A stretch of 64,000 nt of DNA from Tetraselmis striata. Its lineage: Eukaryota; Chlorophyta; Chlorodendrophyceae; Chlorodendrales; Chlorodendraceae. A program made the position numbers and the translations under genes. Below are positions 22,329 through 34,174 of the stretch, piece after piece (positions within the stretch are counted from its first letter, which is position 1; the number at the start of each line of letters is the position of its first letter). A model generated the notes under the pieces. It was not told the DNA's origin, made no database searches, and worked only from the letters and a program-made list of their open reading frames with translations. The stretch is taken from the NCBI GenBank assembly GCA_006384855.1, contig VCJN01000206.1:1-64000 (forward strand), read 5' to 3'.

Positions 22329-25300
22329 CTGGACACATACCATTATCCCAGTTAGGCTCGCCCTTTATGCGTTTCCCCTTCTCTTCTTTCCACACAGAAT
22401 TGTGGCAAAGCAAGATTCATTCAATCGGCGCGTGGACCCCACCTGGTCGCTACTCATGGTTGGCAATCCGGCTACCGTTCAGCAAGTTGACTTACGCTCC
22501 TCGCTGGCTCACCGCGCATCTGACGAACACACACGGAAGTGCCGTTTCACAGTCGCGGCCTGTGAATGGAGATCGTGGGCCACAGTGGGCTATGGGGTCA
22601 GTTTGCAAAGATGATGCCAATACTCGCATATGCTGGGTTTTAAACCTCATCCTTGTGTGGCAGGGCAGTTGCCTAAAGGGTGGGGGTAGGGCGGGGGGGG
22701 GGGGGGGGGGCTAGGGACAGCCACACTGGTGCAGCTCAGGGTGAGGGAGCACACAATGCGGAGCGACTAGGCGGGCAGGCTAGTTCATGCAACTAGGCAT
22801 GCGGACATCGGCCGCGCTAGCTGCCAAAGCAAAGCTTCTCAGCAGATGCTGTGCAGCGGCATCAGATGTTAATCAACCCCGCTACTCATACCCTGTACAT
22901 GCGCGACCCCGTAGTCGCCGCCAGAACCGCAAGGTCGCGAGGCCGCAAATTCGGGAACTGGGTACCCTGTGGATTTGCGCAATTCTACAGGGCTCGTACG
23001 CTTTTTCAATCTCCCAGAATGGTGTCGCTGATGCGCAGAGGCGCATTGGAACGTGACGAGTGTTGGATGGCATTCGCTCGCGGAGGGGCGCGGCGCTTCG
23101 AGCCGTCGGGGCTGGCGGCGGGAACCCGCACAACAGGATCTCAACAGGAACCCGTTCAACGGGGTGGCCCCAGCCCTCTCCAGTTCCAGTGTACGCGGTC
23201 ACTGCCGTTGAAAGCTAGTGGCTGCGCTACCGGGTGGAAGTGCGCCCCAATCGCGGCAGACTATGGGATTGTCCAGGCTACCGGGCAGGCGGATGGCCGA
23301 CAGCAGCGTGTCAGCTGTTGACGCTGTTGCCACGCTGTTGACGGACGACGACGGCGGGGCCGGGCCGGGGCGGTGGTTCATCAGCACGTGATTGTCGTCG
23401 TCGCGCCGAGGATATCGAAGGCGGAGAACACTGGTACGAGGTACAAGGAGACGCTCATCGGTAGAGAACGGAGGAACGGTAATATGCTTCAAATACGAAT
23501 ACTCGTACACTTGACTTATGCGTACCGGTACGAAGATTCGCTGCCATTGGGTTGTAAAGTACCTCGTATAAGTATTGATAGCTCTGCAGTAGCCGCAACT
23601 CAAAGACTCGTATACGGCGTGCGGCCGCGCTGCCCGTGCGCTGCCGGGCGCCAGGCGAGCCGACACGATAAGGGCGGGAGACCAGCAGCCGCGGCGCGCC
23701 GGGAGGTCCGGACAACAAACCAACAATCACGAAATGGATACGGATCAATTGGGGAGAGAACGAGACTTGGCGAGGCCGAGGAGGGGGGGGGGGGGGGGGG
23801 GGGGTAGGGGGGCGCCGAACGGCTGCTTGCTGCGCCGCGATGCCCGCCGGCAGTGCGTCGAGATCGAACGGCCTTCCGCTACTTGCATGCGGTAGAAGCA
23901 TCAGAAAGAAGGTGGCAGGCAGCGTCGGATACAGATGGATACACGGCAGCGTCCGACGCGCGCTTCGGGGTCACACGAGGCGGAAACCCGTTGCAGGTGA
24001 CGCCGGCGGGGGGAGTGGATGCCAGGATCGCAGAAGTCCAAGTCAGCACACCGCCGAATGATGGTGGGCGATGCGACAATCGGCGTAAAGTATGGAGAAT
24101 TGAATCCCGAAGTGTTGAATCCCAGACAGTGTCACGTGAGGTTTACGTATGGGAAAAACTGTTAACATATGTCTGGGCAGTCAACCAGTATATAACCGTA
24201 CTCATACACGCGGGCGAGATGGATGCTCGCTCGGCTGCCGCCGCCCGCTCCGCGCGACCCGCCCTGGGCTGGCCAAGCTGACCAGAAGTACCTCCAATGC
24301 GGGTTCCTGAAGCACCCCCTATGCTCCCAACGGTCACCTTTCCCAACGAATGAGCTTCACTGTTGGTTTCCCTGGGTTGGGTGTGCTGGGGAGGGGGAAT
24401 CTGCACGGAAATGCGCTGGGATATAACGGCGAGATGTGGCATAGTGAAATGGGGCAATTAACCGGCTGGGAAAAGGTGGGGCGGGCATGCTGGCGGGGGC
24501 AGCAGGCGGTGGAGGCAGTGCATAGCACCAAACGCCCTCCATCCCCAGCTCTGAGTGAAAATATATGGTACCCGCGCCAGGGGTCCCGCATATCTAATCC
24601 TGGGGTGGCCTGCAAGCCAGCCCTAAGGGGAGTGGGGCTAAGCGGGGGGGGGGGGGGGGGGGGGGGGGCAAACCGCCCACATATACTCTGCCAGCGGGTG
24701 CGATCTAGGCGCTTCAGCAGCGGGTGGAGATGGTGGGATGCGGTTTGCAGAGGCTGGGAGATCTTGCTTACCTTCAGATTCCAGACACTTTGCCCTTCAG
24801 CTGTGCTCAGGGAGCCTGCTGTGGAGGGAGGTGAAGGGGAAGGGGAGGGAAGGAGGGGTCCCTAGGTCAGCGCAAAGAGGAACGCCGCCTAACGGGGTGC
24901 CACGCAGTGCTCGTTCCCCCGGGGCCGAGATATGAAGCGGAGGGTGTGCAGGAGCTCACTGCAGGTCTGCCGGAATGTCCCTGGCTCCGCAGTGCAGTGC
25001 CCCGGTGGCGGCCGTAGGCGGTCTCTGGAAGGAGCCGTGGCGACGTCAACTGGGCGCAAGGGCTGTCGGCGACGAGCGCTTCAACGGGTGCGATGTCCCC
25101 GTCACCCGCCAACGTCGACCGGGCGGCGACCCCGCTCGGCAATGAGGGCGGCGCGTGTCGCGCGCTCTCGTCCCTATTTTTCCCGCCTTCATATCAAGCT
25201 TCATTGAATAATAGCGACTAGTAGTGTCGCTATATATCACTCGGCGGGTTCCGTACCACTTTCCGCCCGTACCTGGTACATACTCGTGTCATCACTACAA

Positions 25301-25552
25301 GCGGATAAACGACACAGGGTACTATTTACTGCTCGCCTCAATACTACTACTTTACTTCTCGCCTCAGTACTTCAGTACTTTGTACTCCAACTACTGTTTA
25401 TTTATTGACTTATCGTTCCCTTTCGAGCAGTACAGCAGGTACGAGTACCTGTACCTGTACTCGGTACTAATTCTGAGGAACTGCCCTTTTTGTAATTCAC
25501 ACCTGTACTCGGGACGATTATTTACATGAGCAGAAGGCGATATCGTCGGGAT
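22329..25552. other. Region upstream of the chromatin gene, mostly unassigned
   Basis: No convincing gene beyond the tentative small exon at 24772-24818. Poly-G runs at about 22692-22710, 23784-23804 and 24643-24668 resemble the sense-strand C tracts found in the introns of this minus-strand gene, so parts of this region may be its 5' introns. The frames across it lack recognisable domains. Confidence 0.4.
24772..24818 (-). CDS. Possible upstream exon of the chromatin gene (tentative)
   Basis: On the minus strand CCTCCACAG precedes a 47-base open stretch reading G-S-L-S-T-A-E-G-Q-S-V-W-N-L-K, followed by a strong GTAAGC donor. It ends in phase 0, matching the phase-0 acceptor at 22328 (TGTGTCCAG then GAC-ATG). 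It would supply coding sequence upstream of the methionine at 22325. This rests on splice signals and phase alone. Confidence 0.25.
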
Positions 25553-25871
25553 TTCAAGTTGAGTCTGGTTTTGCCAAAAAGATCGCACAGGCTGTTTCAC
25601 ACGGTCAAGAGCCGAAATTGGCAGGATGGTTTAGCGAAAGCGTGGAGGGAAAACAGAGTGGGGGGCGCTGCGTGGAACGCAGCGAAAACTGGAAGATGGC
25701 AGGCTCAGCTGTTATGGCTGCTTTTATGTCTACTCGTGCTGCACCCAAAAAAAACGCAACGACAGAGGCCTAGTTCCCGTACCACTGAGCAGCACTTGTA
25801 GCCGAAAAGCGGTTAGGTCAAGGGAGGAAATCCCATAAACTAGATCATTTCAAGTTGAGTCTGATTTTGCC
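25553..25871 (-). repeat. B1-A2-B2 end of the recombinase element
   Basis: Short repeat B flanks A2 on both sides (25849-25871 and 25553-25575), with about 106 bp between A2 and the outer B copy. Confidence 0.7.
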
Positions 25872-27143
25872 AGTCATGAGCGAACGGAGAGAGCGGTGGA
25901 TTGACGGAGAAGGGGTAGCGCCAGGTCATGAAGTAGGCACCGGGAAGGCCACCTACCGCTGCGGAGTCCTGTTGGACTTGGAAGTGGCGGAGTGGAGCGA
26001 TGTAGCCAAAGAAGAACCATGCGCCAGGTGAAGGAAGAACGTTGGGGTCGATGTAGTCCAGAACGACGTCGGAGTTTAAGGCCCAGCAGCATTGGTAGCG
26101 AATGTGGGACAATGGTACTCCGATGCCGTTGGCCGCAGACGCTGCTCCCTTGCGAAGGCTGTGTGAAGTCCAGGAATTGCCGGCGGGAAGGGCAGCACCG
26201 ACAAGACGGACGGCTGTAGACATCCAGTCCGACATTGTAGCGGCGGTCCAAGGTTTTGACTGCTCGCTCGGGGTGACCGCCCGGAAGTTTGTTTCAGCCA
26301 AGGCAACAGTAACCCGGGGGGCAGACTGATGTACGTTGTCGAGGAAGTGGTGCAGGAGACGTACAATTCGGGGGTGCTCTGACACCGGAAGGAGAAGTAC
26401 GCGCAGGTCGTCGGGTCCGCCCGTCGGCCAGCGCGGCCTTTTTCGCGGTACACCTGCAGGGTAATGGTGTAATCGTCGACATGCACATCCCGCACTCGGC
26501 AGGAGACCCCAGTAAGTCCTCCGGCAAAGAACATGAAGTTGACAACCGAGGCCACGAGGGCTCGGAAGTCGTGTTGGTACTATGGGGTGGGAGTAGACAC
26601 AATCAGCTCGGCCTTTGTGACGAAGCGGTAAGCTACATCAGCAGGCATAGGAACTCGCAAAGGGGCGGTTTCCAGACGGCGCTGCCGCAGCATCAGCCCA
26701 CGCCTTGCCGAAGTGAGGTGTAGGCTGTCCTTGGCGATTGGGTCGAGGTTGTGCAACTCGAAGAACGTGTTGATTGCAGACAGGTAGGGTTGCAGTGACT
26801 TAGCTCCAATGTGCCCTCGCTCACCAATCCAGGCAACGTACCGAACGACAGTAGCAGTAGTCGCCTCCAGCGGGTTGATGCTCTCGGAGTCGTGGCAGAA
26901 CTCCGCGAACTGAGACAGTCTGCCGGCGTAGCTCTTGAGTGTCTGAGCAGTGAGGGAGCTGGAGAGCAGGTCGAGTGTCCGCTGTCCAAGCTCGTCTGAG
27001 CGGAAAGCATCCTGCAGTCGAGAACGCAGTGAAGCATCCCATGGAGCGACAGCCTCGTGCTCGTCAATCACGTAAGTACGTCGTTTTACCGACAGAGTTC
27101 CAGAGGTGCGACTAATGTTTGCAAAGTACTCGCTCGGCAGCAA
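25840..27143 (-). pseudogene. Tyrosine recombinase region (broken) of the retroelement
   Basis: The upstream part (about 26580-27143) resembles the SAM-like core-binding domain of tyrosine recombinases, with L-K-S-Y-A-G-R-L-S-Q-F and V-R-Y-V-A-W-I. The downstream part carries the catalytic H-S-L-R-K-G-A-A-S-A-A box and a later V-L-D-Y-I-D-P that would supply the nucleophilic tyrosine. The pattern is that of DIRS/PAT/Ngaro recombinases, which integrate circular DNA intermediates. The region is not one continuous frame. Confidence 0.75.
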
Positions 27144-27606
27144 CGGTTAGGTTCCCGGCGGTTGGCCGGTAGATGCTGGACGGGTTTGCAGTAGCACCAC
27201 TGCGGGTTTGCGGGGCAAGGCTCAGATAGGAGGGCCGCCCCGCGCGCCCTTCGCGCTCGTAGCGCCTGTCGCGCGCGTAACGTACACGCGCGAAGCTTGG
27301 TCGTTGCGAACTAGTTGTGACACGCAGTGTAACAACCGACGGACGCAGTGATGGAATGGTACGGGGGGCGATTGGCTGAGCCGCCATATGTGCATGCATG
27401 TGTGCGGATGGTTGAGCCGCACTCGGCTGTAGCTGTAAGAAGCGCCGCACCGAGGAAGGTCTAAATGAAGTCTGTAAGGTGGGGGGGTCAGGTCCTGACA
27501 CATGGCGCTCATCCCGCCGTTGAGCTGCAAGGGTGCGTCTTGCGGCGGTCACCGAAAGGTGGCCTGGCAAAGCTCCAGCAGCTCCGACGAAAGGCGCCCC
27601 ACACCA

Positions 27607-28360
27607 TCATTCGTGCTCACCTTCGCGACCACGCCCGCGTCCACCGCCACGTCCTCGTGCACGTCCGCGACCTGCAACTGCTGCCGCCACCCGAGCGGTA
27701 GAGGTTGCCTTTGCGCTGCTGGCCACACTCGCCTCGAAGACGCGACGCTCGTAGTCCCTCATGAGGTCCCCAAAAATCGCAGAACCCAGGTGCTCAGAAG
27801 CAGGCTGAAAGTGATGAGCTCGCAGCACGTCCAGAACACCTTGGTCACCGTGCACGCGCTTGACCTCATTAAGCCTCCGCAGGAAGGCCAAACGAAAACG
27901 AAACGCCTTGTCGATGGCTTCGGCGTGGTTCCATGCTCTCGCGAGGTAGGGGGTGAAGTCTTGATTTGCAGCAAGGACGAAAGGCAGCAGCTCGTCGAGA
28001 GCCACGATAAGTGCGGCCATGTGGGCGCCGAAACACGACATCCATAGATACTCCTCCTGGGCCGGCAGACGCCGGTCATCATGCTTAAGGTAGTCGTTCG
28101 TTAGGTCGGTGGTTATAGGGGGAAGAGTCCAGGCACTCGGCTGACCGGTCGAACGGCCTCGTAACCAGACTCTGCTCTCTGCAGTAGTTCTGGCACCGCG
28201 AGATAGTCATCCTCGTCACTCACGGATTTTGCTCCGACACGGCCGCTCTGGCTGGGCTAGCTCTAGCAAGTTGGGGCGCTCTGCGGCTCCCCCGCTGCCT
28301 GTCGGCTGTCCCGCGATGCGCTGCCCGGAACCGGAACCATGTGCTCCTTCTCCATCAACA
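27607..28360 (-). CDS. Gag-like protein of the recombinase element
   Basis: The frame starts upstream of a methionine at 28041, with an acidic lead-in (S-D-E-D-D-Y-L-A-V-P-E-L-L-Q), a helical middle (E-E-Y-L-W-M-S-C-F-G-A-H) and an RGG-like tail (G-R-G-R-A-R-G-R-G-G-G-R-G-R-G) suited to nucleic-acid binding. It sits first in the element, where Gag-like proteins lie in this class. Assigned by position and composition only. Confidence 0.45.
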
Positions 28361-28605
28361 ACGCGCTCACGAGCCGTCAATTGGGCCATCGCTGTAGCAA
28401 GCTCCCGTAGTAATGTAGACTGGGCCTTGATTCACATCTGTGTATAGCGACTCGAGCGTCGGCTCAACGACGGGTTCTTCTCCATATGGCATGGTAATGC
28501 ACGGGCGTACGGATGAGAATATCACACACGGGTGGTGAGCCGGGTGTGGTCTTGAACAACCTGGGGTGACCTTGCTCGCAACTGGTTACGAGACAGTTTT
28601 AACGG

Positions 28606-28781
28606 GCGAAAACTGGAAGATGGCAGGCTCAGCTGTTATGGCTGCTTTTCTGTCTACTCGTGCTGCACCCAAAAAGGGCGCAACGACAGAGGCCTAGTTC
28701 CCGTACCACTGAGCAGCACTTGTAGCCGAAAAGCGGTTGGGTCGAGGGAGGAAACCCCATAAATAAACTAGTTTAGATCAT
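28606..28781 (-). repeat. A1 repeat of the recombinase element
   Basis: Begins GCGAAAACTGGAAGATGGC and ends CTAGTTTAGATCAT. Matches 25682-25848. Confidence 0.8.
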
Positions 28782-29204
28782 ATCAGGATATAGTACTGGG
28801 GACGATAATCGCTACGAGTGTATGACGACATATTAGTAACGCGCACACGCAATACGGTGTTCGTTTCAGCAATCCTATAGACAGATATATTTACCCTGTG
28901 TTGTCGCTACGTCTGATGTAGTCAGGCAGACGATTGTTCGCCTTCTGCTGCTAGCTCATGTTATTTTTCGCGCTGCTGCTGGGCGCCTGGGCGGCGCGGT
29001 GATGATAAATCCTTTACTTGGCAAGCTTACGCATCCTCATCCTTTATATGATATATTTACATCGGGGCATCCTCATCCTTTATCGTTGTCATGTCGTGAC
29101 GATATCGTCCCGACTTATCGATTCTCTCGTCATCCCGCAAGAGAGCGGCGCGGCGCGGCGCGGCGCTGGCACTGGCAGAACGTTGCTGTCAGGCGACGAC
29201 AATA
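28782..29204. other. Intergenic region
   Basis: No gene seen. It contains a short direct repeat (GCATCCTCATCCTTTAT at about 29030 and 29068) just ahead of the plus-strand gene. Confidence 0.5.
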
Positions 29205-30056
29205 ATGGACGACGCTGCCGCCGCGGCCGACGTGCTGAGTATGCACTCGAGAGCTGAGTTTGCACTCGAGAGACTTCCTCGGGCAGGTAAGTCAGCACGC
29301 TTGGTACAGGGCACTCATTGTACTGCTGGACAATCGGCAGCGTTCATAGGCAAGAAAGCATTCGGCTGCCAAGTGGAAACACGTTTACATCAGCGTTTTC
29401 GCGTCTCGCCATTTTCTCGGTGGGAGCTGAAGCGAGCTTCTGCACTGCGATTCTATGTCGGCTTCACAGGCGCTGAGTGCGTGCGCATGGACCTGCTCAC
29501 GCCTTCCGCAGCATAATGAGAGACTATCTGGACCTGCACCAAGACATTACTATCCATAAGGTAACGAGTGTCAACCCTCTGCTGCCCCTTGCAGACAGCC
29601 ACTTCAGGCTTGGATCCCAGCCCAACGTAGACCAAAGCGTAATCCCGCCTCCTGACTACAAGGTATTGTTTCTTTGGAAACGTCTGCCTTGGCTTTGCCG
29701 GTGTTGTATAGCTGTTATGGTATAACCAGTGGTGATGAAGTGATTCCTTGTACCAGCACTCTGCACCGTTTACGCTGAAGTGGATTGCTACCAATGTGGG
29801 GACCAAGACCAGAAGAATGCGTGTTATGGATTCGCCAGCAGGTACAAAGGAGAAGGATAAAGGCGCGCAGCTCCATCCGGGATACCTGCCCAACGGGCCG
29901 GTGCTGCACTCCAGTGTGGGTGGCCGGTCCGAAATATGCATCCGACGCCCGGCATCATCACTTTACACGGTGACACGGTATGTACAGTTGCCCCCTCCTC
30001 TCGCGAGCCACAGCAGGGGCCGCAAGGCAAGCGCGGGCTCCGAAGCTCAGCCATAA
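29205..30056 (+). CDS. Unrecognised multi-exon gene (tentative model)
   Basis: Candidate exon 1 starts at ATG 29205 (M-D-D-A-A-A-A-A-D-V-L-S) and has a GTAAGT donor at about 29287. A continuous open stretch at about 29510-29661 reads Y-L-D-L-H-Q-D-I-T-I-H-K, then F-R-L-G-S-Q-P-N-V-D-Q-S-V, ending D-Y-K before a GTATTG donor. The next exon starts after GTACCAG at about 29751 (H-S-A-P-F-T-L-K-W-I-A-T-N-V-G-T-K-T) in matching phase and may read through G-Y-L-P-N-G-P-V-L-H-S-S to a stop at 30056. The exon 1 junction could not be phased. No family was recognised. It converges on the DUF1338 gene; the two stops lie only 10 bp apart. Confidence 0.35.
29963..29967 (-). terminator. Candidate TGTAA poly(A) signal of the DUF1338 gene
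   Basis: Minus-strand TGTAA about 100 bp beyond the stop at 30066. It lies inside the last part of the convergent plus-strand gene model. Confidence 0.4.
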
Positions 30057-30065
30057 AACGAGGCG

Positions 30066-30287
30066 CTACTGCACGCCGCTCGTGCTCTCAAAGATCTTGT
30101 CAGCGCTGGCAGTCTCGAAGCCGTCACGCCGATGGTGCTCTAGCACCTGATCCATCGGCAGGTGCTTGAACTCGGGCAGCACAGAGCGCTCCGCAAATTC
30201 GATGTACGGGCCGGGAACCTGGCCGAGGTCAGCGGCGAAGGGTTGCCTCGTCAAGTGGGCGAGTAGGGTCAGCACATGAAGGGAAGG

Positions 30288-30320
<33 letters not shown>

Positions 30321-32296
30321 CGGGCTCTTGCCTGTCTGGTGGCCCCGCAAGCAAAGGTAAACGTGATGCTATCAGACATGGTGGATGACTGGCGGAGGCC
30401 CTGATCCGGCGAAACCTTCTCCTCACCTCCCGCCGAGTTAAGGACAATCCCCTGCGGGGCGGGCTTCCTTGTGTTAGAGCTTGCAGACAAAGCACTAACG
30501 ATTTTGGAACCAGTGGTCATGGATACCGGTGCACCGCTACCTGTCGATAATCACACTCAGTCAATAAAATACATAAATGCGCGTATATTTCGAAACACGC
30601 ATTGAAAACGTGTACAAAATCAATCAGATTGGAATGCTTCCTGTAACCACGCTTTGGGTCCGCTGCTATGCATCACTGTTCTTGACCCCTGGGTGACGAG
30701 AGGAAAAACATGTCTATCCGGAACCCTATCAGAATGCGCCAGGAAAACTGGACGGGTGTTCCCATTCGATGTTGCAGAAAAGTTCATTTACTGACCTGCG
30801 AGCCAGCTCAATTAAATGGTTCCGTGTACGTCCTCACATGGAGACTAAGCGGGGAAAAGGGCCGGGGGAGGGGGGGGGGAGGGGCACTGCCTCGGCTTTC
30901 ATGACTGGGTTCCACTCGGCGATGGAGGTCTGCGGCAGAGCCAGGCGGTGAACGGTGATGGTGGTGTGGTTGAGCGCGTAGCCGTTGACGAGCACCCAGG
31001 CAGCGTACTCGCTCTCCTCCGCCAGCGCCTCCCAGTCCGCCAGCGCCGGCGTCGCCCAGGGCAGCCGGTTGACAGTCGCTGCGAGGAGGCCATGCCTTGC
31101 AGCGGCCTGGACACTCTGCGCCGGCATCATAGCGTGTTCAGGGAATTGTGGAAGCAGGGGGGAGGGGGGGGGGGATCAATACCGCATCCTTTAGTTGGCT
31201 TCACAGGTCACCAAAAACAATTAATTGTTTCGCATCATCAAGTCGGGAATTCTGTGCTATATTTGCGACTTATTCTGGCACATATCCAGATACATGTAGG
31301 TTTCCCCTCCTCTCGAGCGGGTCAAAAAGAGGAAGACATCGCGCACCCAAGGTGTGGTTACGGTATGGCTGGGCCGTGTGGAGCCGTTGGCCAGCACCCC
31401 CTGCGTGGCGAGGCAGGGAGCCGTACCGCCGGGGAGGTGTACTTATGGATGATGTCCTGCGCCTTCTGGCTCAGCTTATCCACCTCCAGCTCGCTCACAA
31501 AGATGCGGGGTAGCGGGAAGTCCAGCGGCCCGCCGGCATCCGGTGGCGCGTACCACCTCGCCTGAGGAGAGGGTAGGGAAGAGGGGCACGAGCACGCATG
31601 GAGGGGGTAGCGGAGGGTTCCATACTCACCATGACTTGCTTCTGGCAGGAAGCGATCAGCACCATAACCGCATTGCATAGCATTATAAGAAGTCCCCATT
31701 AAAGATAGTGGGAGGAGCCCACCTGCAGCTTCTTCGTCTCAAATGTCAGTCGGTCTGCTGTCTCCTGGTACCCAAGGTCCATCAGACCGGCTGACAGCGA
31801 CGAGATGCCTAGACCCGGCACCTGCGAGTGGGTGCGTAGGCTCAAAACTGGGAATTCTGCGGGGGCGAATGGCGCAGTGGCGGAGGCGGCGGCGTAGGCG
31901 TGACGCACCCCGAAGGTGCGGAAGGCGAAATGGTCAAAGAACACGGGCGTGTCATGAGGCTGCGCGCGCCCGAGGTACTCCATGACCTTCACGGCGGTAG
32001 GGCAGTGGTCTGGATGTGCAGGGGATAAGGGAGGAGTGAGCGAGGGAGTGTCAGTGCAAAGACCGGCGCGCGTGCTATCTCGGCGGCATTGAAGGGGCAG
32101 CTCATAGTGGGGGGAAGGGGGGGGGATATGGCAGGGAGGCCGCACCCCAGTAGTGGTCCACCGCGGCGGTGGCGGCGCCCAGCAGCAGCGGTGAGGCGGA
32201 GCAGGGTGTGCGGCCGTCGGCGAGGCGCTGCAGCACGGGGAGCTCGCGTAGTGCTGATGCCGGTGTGTGAGGGCTGGCAGGCATCGCCGCGGCCAT
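30066..32296 (-). CDS. DUF1338 / HglS-like 2-oxoadipate dioxygenase-decarboxylase (plant FLO7-like)
   Basis: Minus-strand exons: 32296-32146, 32009-31909, 31821-31723, 31561-31427, 31115 (or 31106)-30888, 30451-30332, 30218-30066; phases agree, about 328 residues. Hallmarks in order: F-F-D-H-F-A-F-R-T-F-G (first metal-ligand histidine and nearby arginine of the HglS fold), L-T-F-E-T-K-K-L-Q, P-R-I-F-V-S-E-L, E-S-E-Y-A-A-W-V-L-V-N-G-Y with L-N-H-T-T-I (second histidine), Q-S-S-T-M-S-D, and Y-I-E-F-A-E-R (acidic ligand region). In bacteria HglS turns 2-oxoadipate into D-2-hydroxyglutarate in lysine breakdown; plant homologues act in plastids. No convincing transit peptide is seen. The intron after 30332 appears to be GC-AG (CAG then GCAAGA). 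A TGTAA signal lies about 100 bp past the stop. Confidence 0.85.
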
Positions 32297-34048
32297 GGCA
32301 CTTGCCGCCCGCCGCACCTGTTACACCGGAGCAAGGCTGTGACAACCGGCGGAGAGCTGGTAGCCAATATGTAGCAACTATGCGCCTACTTGTTAACATT
32401 GTGTATTGTCATAATTATCTCAGGAAATATACTTCTCAGCAGTATTATAATTATCTATTTCAACGCTATTTCCCCAGAGACCCCGAGGCCGCATAAAGTC
32501 ACCAGGGGCGGAGAGAGGAGGGCGTGGGGGGGGGGGGGGGGGGGCTGCTGTCTGTGACCCACAACGAAGACTAGTCGACTTGATCCACGCGCAGCCACCT
32601 CGGGAGCGAGGCCAGGGTTGTTCAACACCAACGCTGCCGATAAACGAAATTTCCGCGGCGCTTCACAGCGGCGGGAAGCAGAAGGTCGGGCTGTCGGAGC
32701 TGCTGGCGTGAAATGCGGGGAGACGGTCCTATCGCGGGTTTATTATTTGCAGGTCGTCCGCCGTAGCAGCATACATGCAGGTATGAATGCAGCAAACAGT
32801 CAGGGCATCGGTCGAGCGGGTAGGTACACGACCTGCTCGGACGCGCGCTGCCCGCGCAATCGCTGGTATCGTCAGGGAGGCTGTTGCTAACGTATGGTAG
32901 CGCAGGGGTCCCGGAGGAATAAGATATGTGACTCAGTCCCCGACGGGGCAGGACTCCCGTGCTTACCGGCTGGCAGTGTGGCCGCCTCGCTCCGGCACGC
33001 AGCTCCCCCAGCTGTGGCCCCAGCGGCGTGGCGTGCCTACAGCGTTGCCGGCCGCCGCTGCCCGACACCAGCAACACGGTGGCCGAGCGCGGCCAGCGGC
33101 GGGCGAGAGCGGCGGACATAAGCCGTCGCCACCGCGGACAAAGCACAGGTATCACTCGCTCTGGTCGGCGGGTGAGACCGCGTCACACCACAAGCTTCCG
33201 GAGCGCAGACGTGCCACTAGCGGCAGCTATGGTAGGTCCAAGGTCGGTAGGTGGAGCGGAACTTGATAGTGAGGGGGTTCTCGGTGGCTCCTGGCGACTG
33301 CAGGCGCCAGCAGTGCGTAGTAGCGTCTGGGGCGCGTCTGACGAAGCGATCGGCCTGATGCCGTCAGCTGATGACGACACCGCCCCGTCGACAGCAGAAG
33401 TGCCGGATCGCTGTAGACCCCGGGAGCGACTGTCGCCATGATTAATCAATGGAGACAGAAGGCATGATTCCACCGGCGGCAGCGGAAGCGTTGCACTGTT
33501 CCGAGATTTAACCGCTTATGTATGTACTAGTATAGATGGCTGGAAGTATTCCTAGTGTCGTGTGGTGAAATTATTGAATTTCTACTATACGATTGTTCTA
33601 AATTTACCAACATTAAAATGAGCATAATTTCTAATTCAATATCGGTGGTTCCCCGGAGGTATCGTACTTCAAGTCATTTATATCATCGTACAATCTCGAT
33701 ACTTGCTGACGATACTTACCTATCTGTAGCAGTCCTGGCTGCCCAAGCCCGGCCTCTCATGTCCTCTAGTGTGGGCCAGTACCAGTAGCTGGTGGCATTG
33801 ATTTGAATCAAGCCCATCATGCTTGCATGCGGCGGCTGTCCAGTGGTCTGCCTTCTCTCCGGGTACTGGTGTCATGGCGGAACTTCATGATGCTTATGGA
33901 ACGGTGACACATCCCCCACACCTTCACGTACTCCATCCCAGTTGCTCTGAGTTTGCAGGCCGCCCCCGATTGTTAAGTCTAAATGTCTAGGGGGACAGCA
34001 AACGGGCCATCATGGGAGGGCAGAAGTGCTTGGGGGCGTTCCACACAA
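32297..34048. other. Intergenic region between the DUF1338 gene and Toc75
   Basis: No supported gene. It holds a G tract at about 32528-32544 and an AT-rich patch at about 32390-32460. Confidence 0.5.
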
Positions 34049-34053
34049 TTACA
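34049..34053 (-). terminator. Candidate TGTAA poly(A) signal of Toc75
   Basis: Minus-strand TGTAA about 122 bp after the stop at 34175. Confidence 0.45.
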
Positions 34054-34174
34054 GCCACGCCCGTCTGGACGGATTGTGTTGTGTACACACATAGACGCCA
34101 GGCAGCGCAGCCGCAGGTGTGAAAGGATGTTGCTAGATCAAGGAAAGGGGAAGAGGAGGGGGGGGGGGGGGGGT

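Larger units (their letters stand above)
25553..28781 (-). mobile_element. Tyrosine-recombinase retroelement (DIRS/PAT/TOC-like), Gag-like plus recombinase; broken
   Basis: Split direct repeats bound it. Repeat A occurs at 28606-28781 and 25682-25848; a short repeat B (TTCAAGTTGAGTCTG then TTTTGCC) occurs at 25849-25871 and 25553-25575. Read on the minus strand the order is A1 - genes - B1 - A2 - B2, the layout known for PAT/Ngaro-type elements and the Chlamydomonas TOC elements. Inside are a Gag-like region and a tyrosine recombinase region. No RT was recognised within these bounds. The recombinase region looks broken in a few places. The A copies differ by several substitutions and a small indel, suggesting an old or modestly aged insertion. 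Confidence 0.75.

Noticed and set aside
23455-23901. Minus-strand frame with F-D-L-D-A-L-P-A-G-I-A-A-Q-Q-A-A-V as a possible 5' exon of the chromatin gene
   Set aside because: No GT donor occurs before the frame runs into a poly-C tract, and no acceptor in phase was found.
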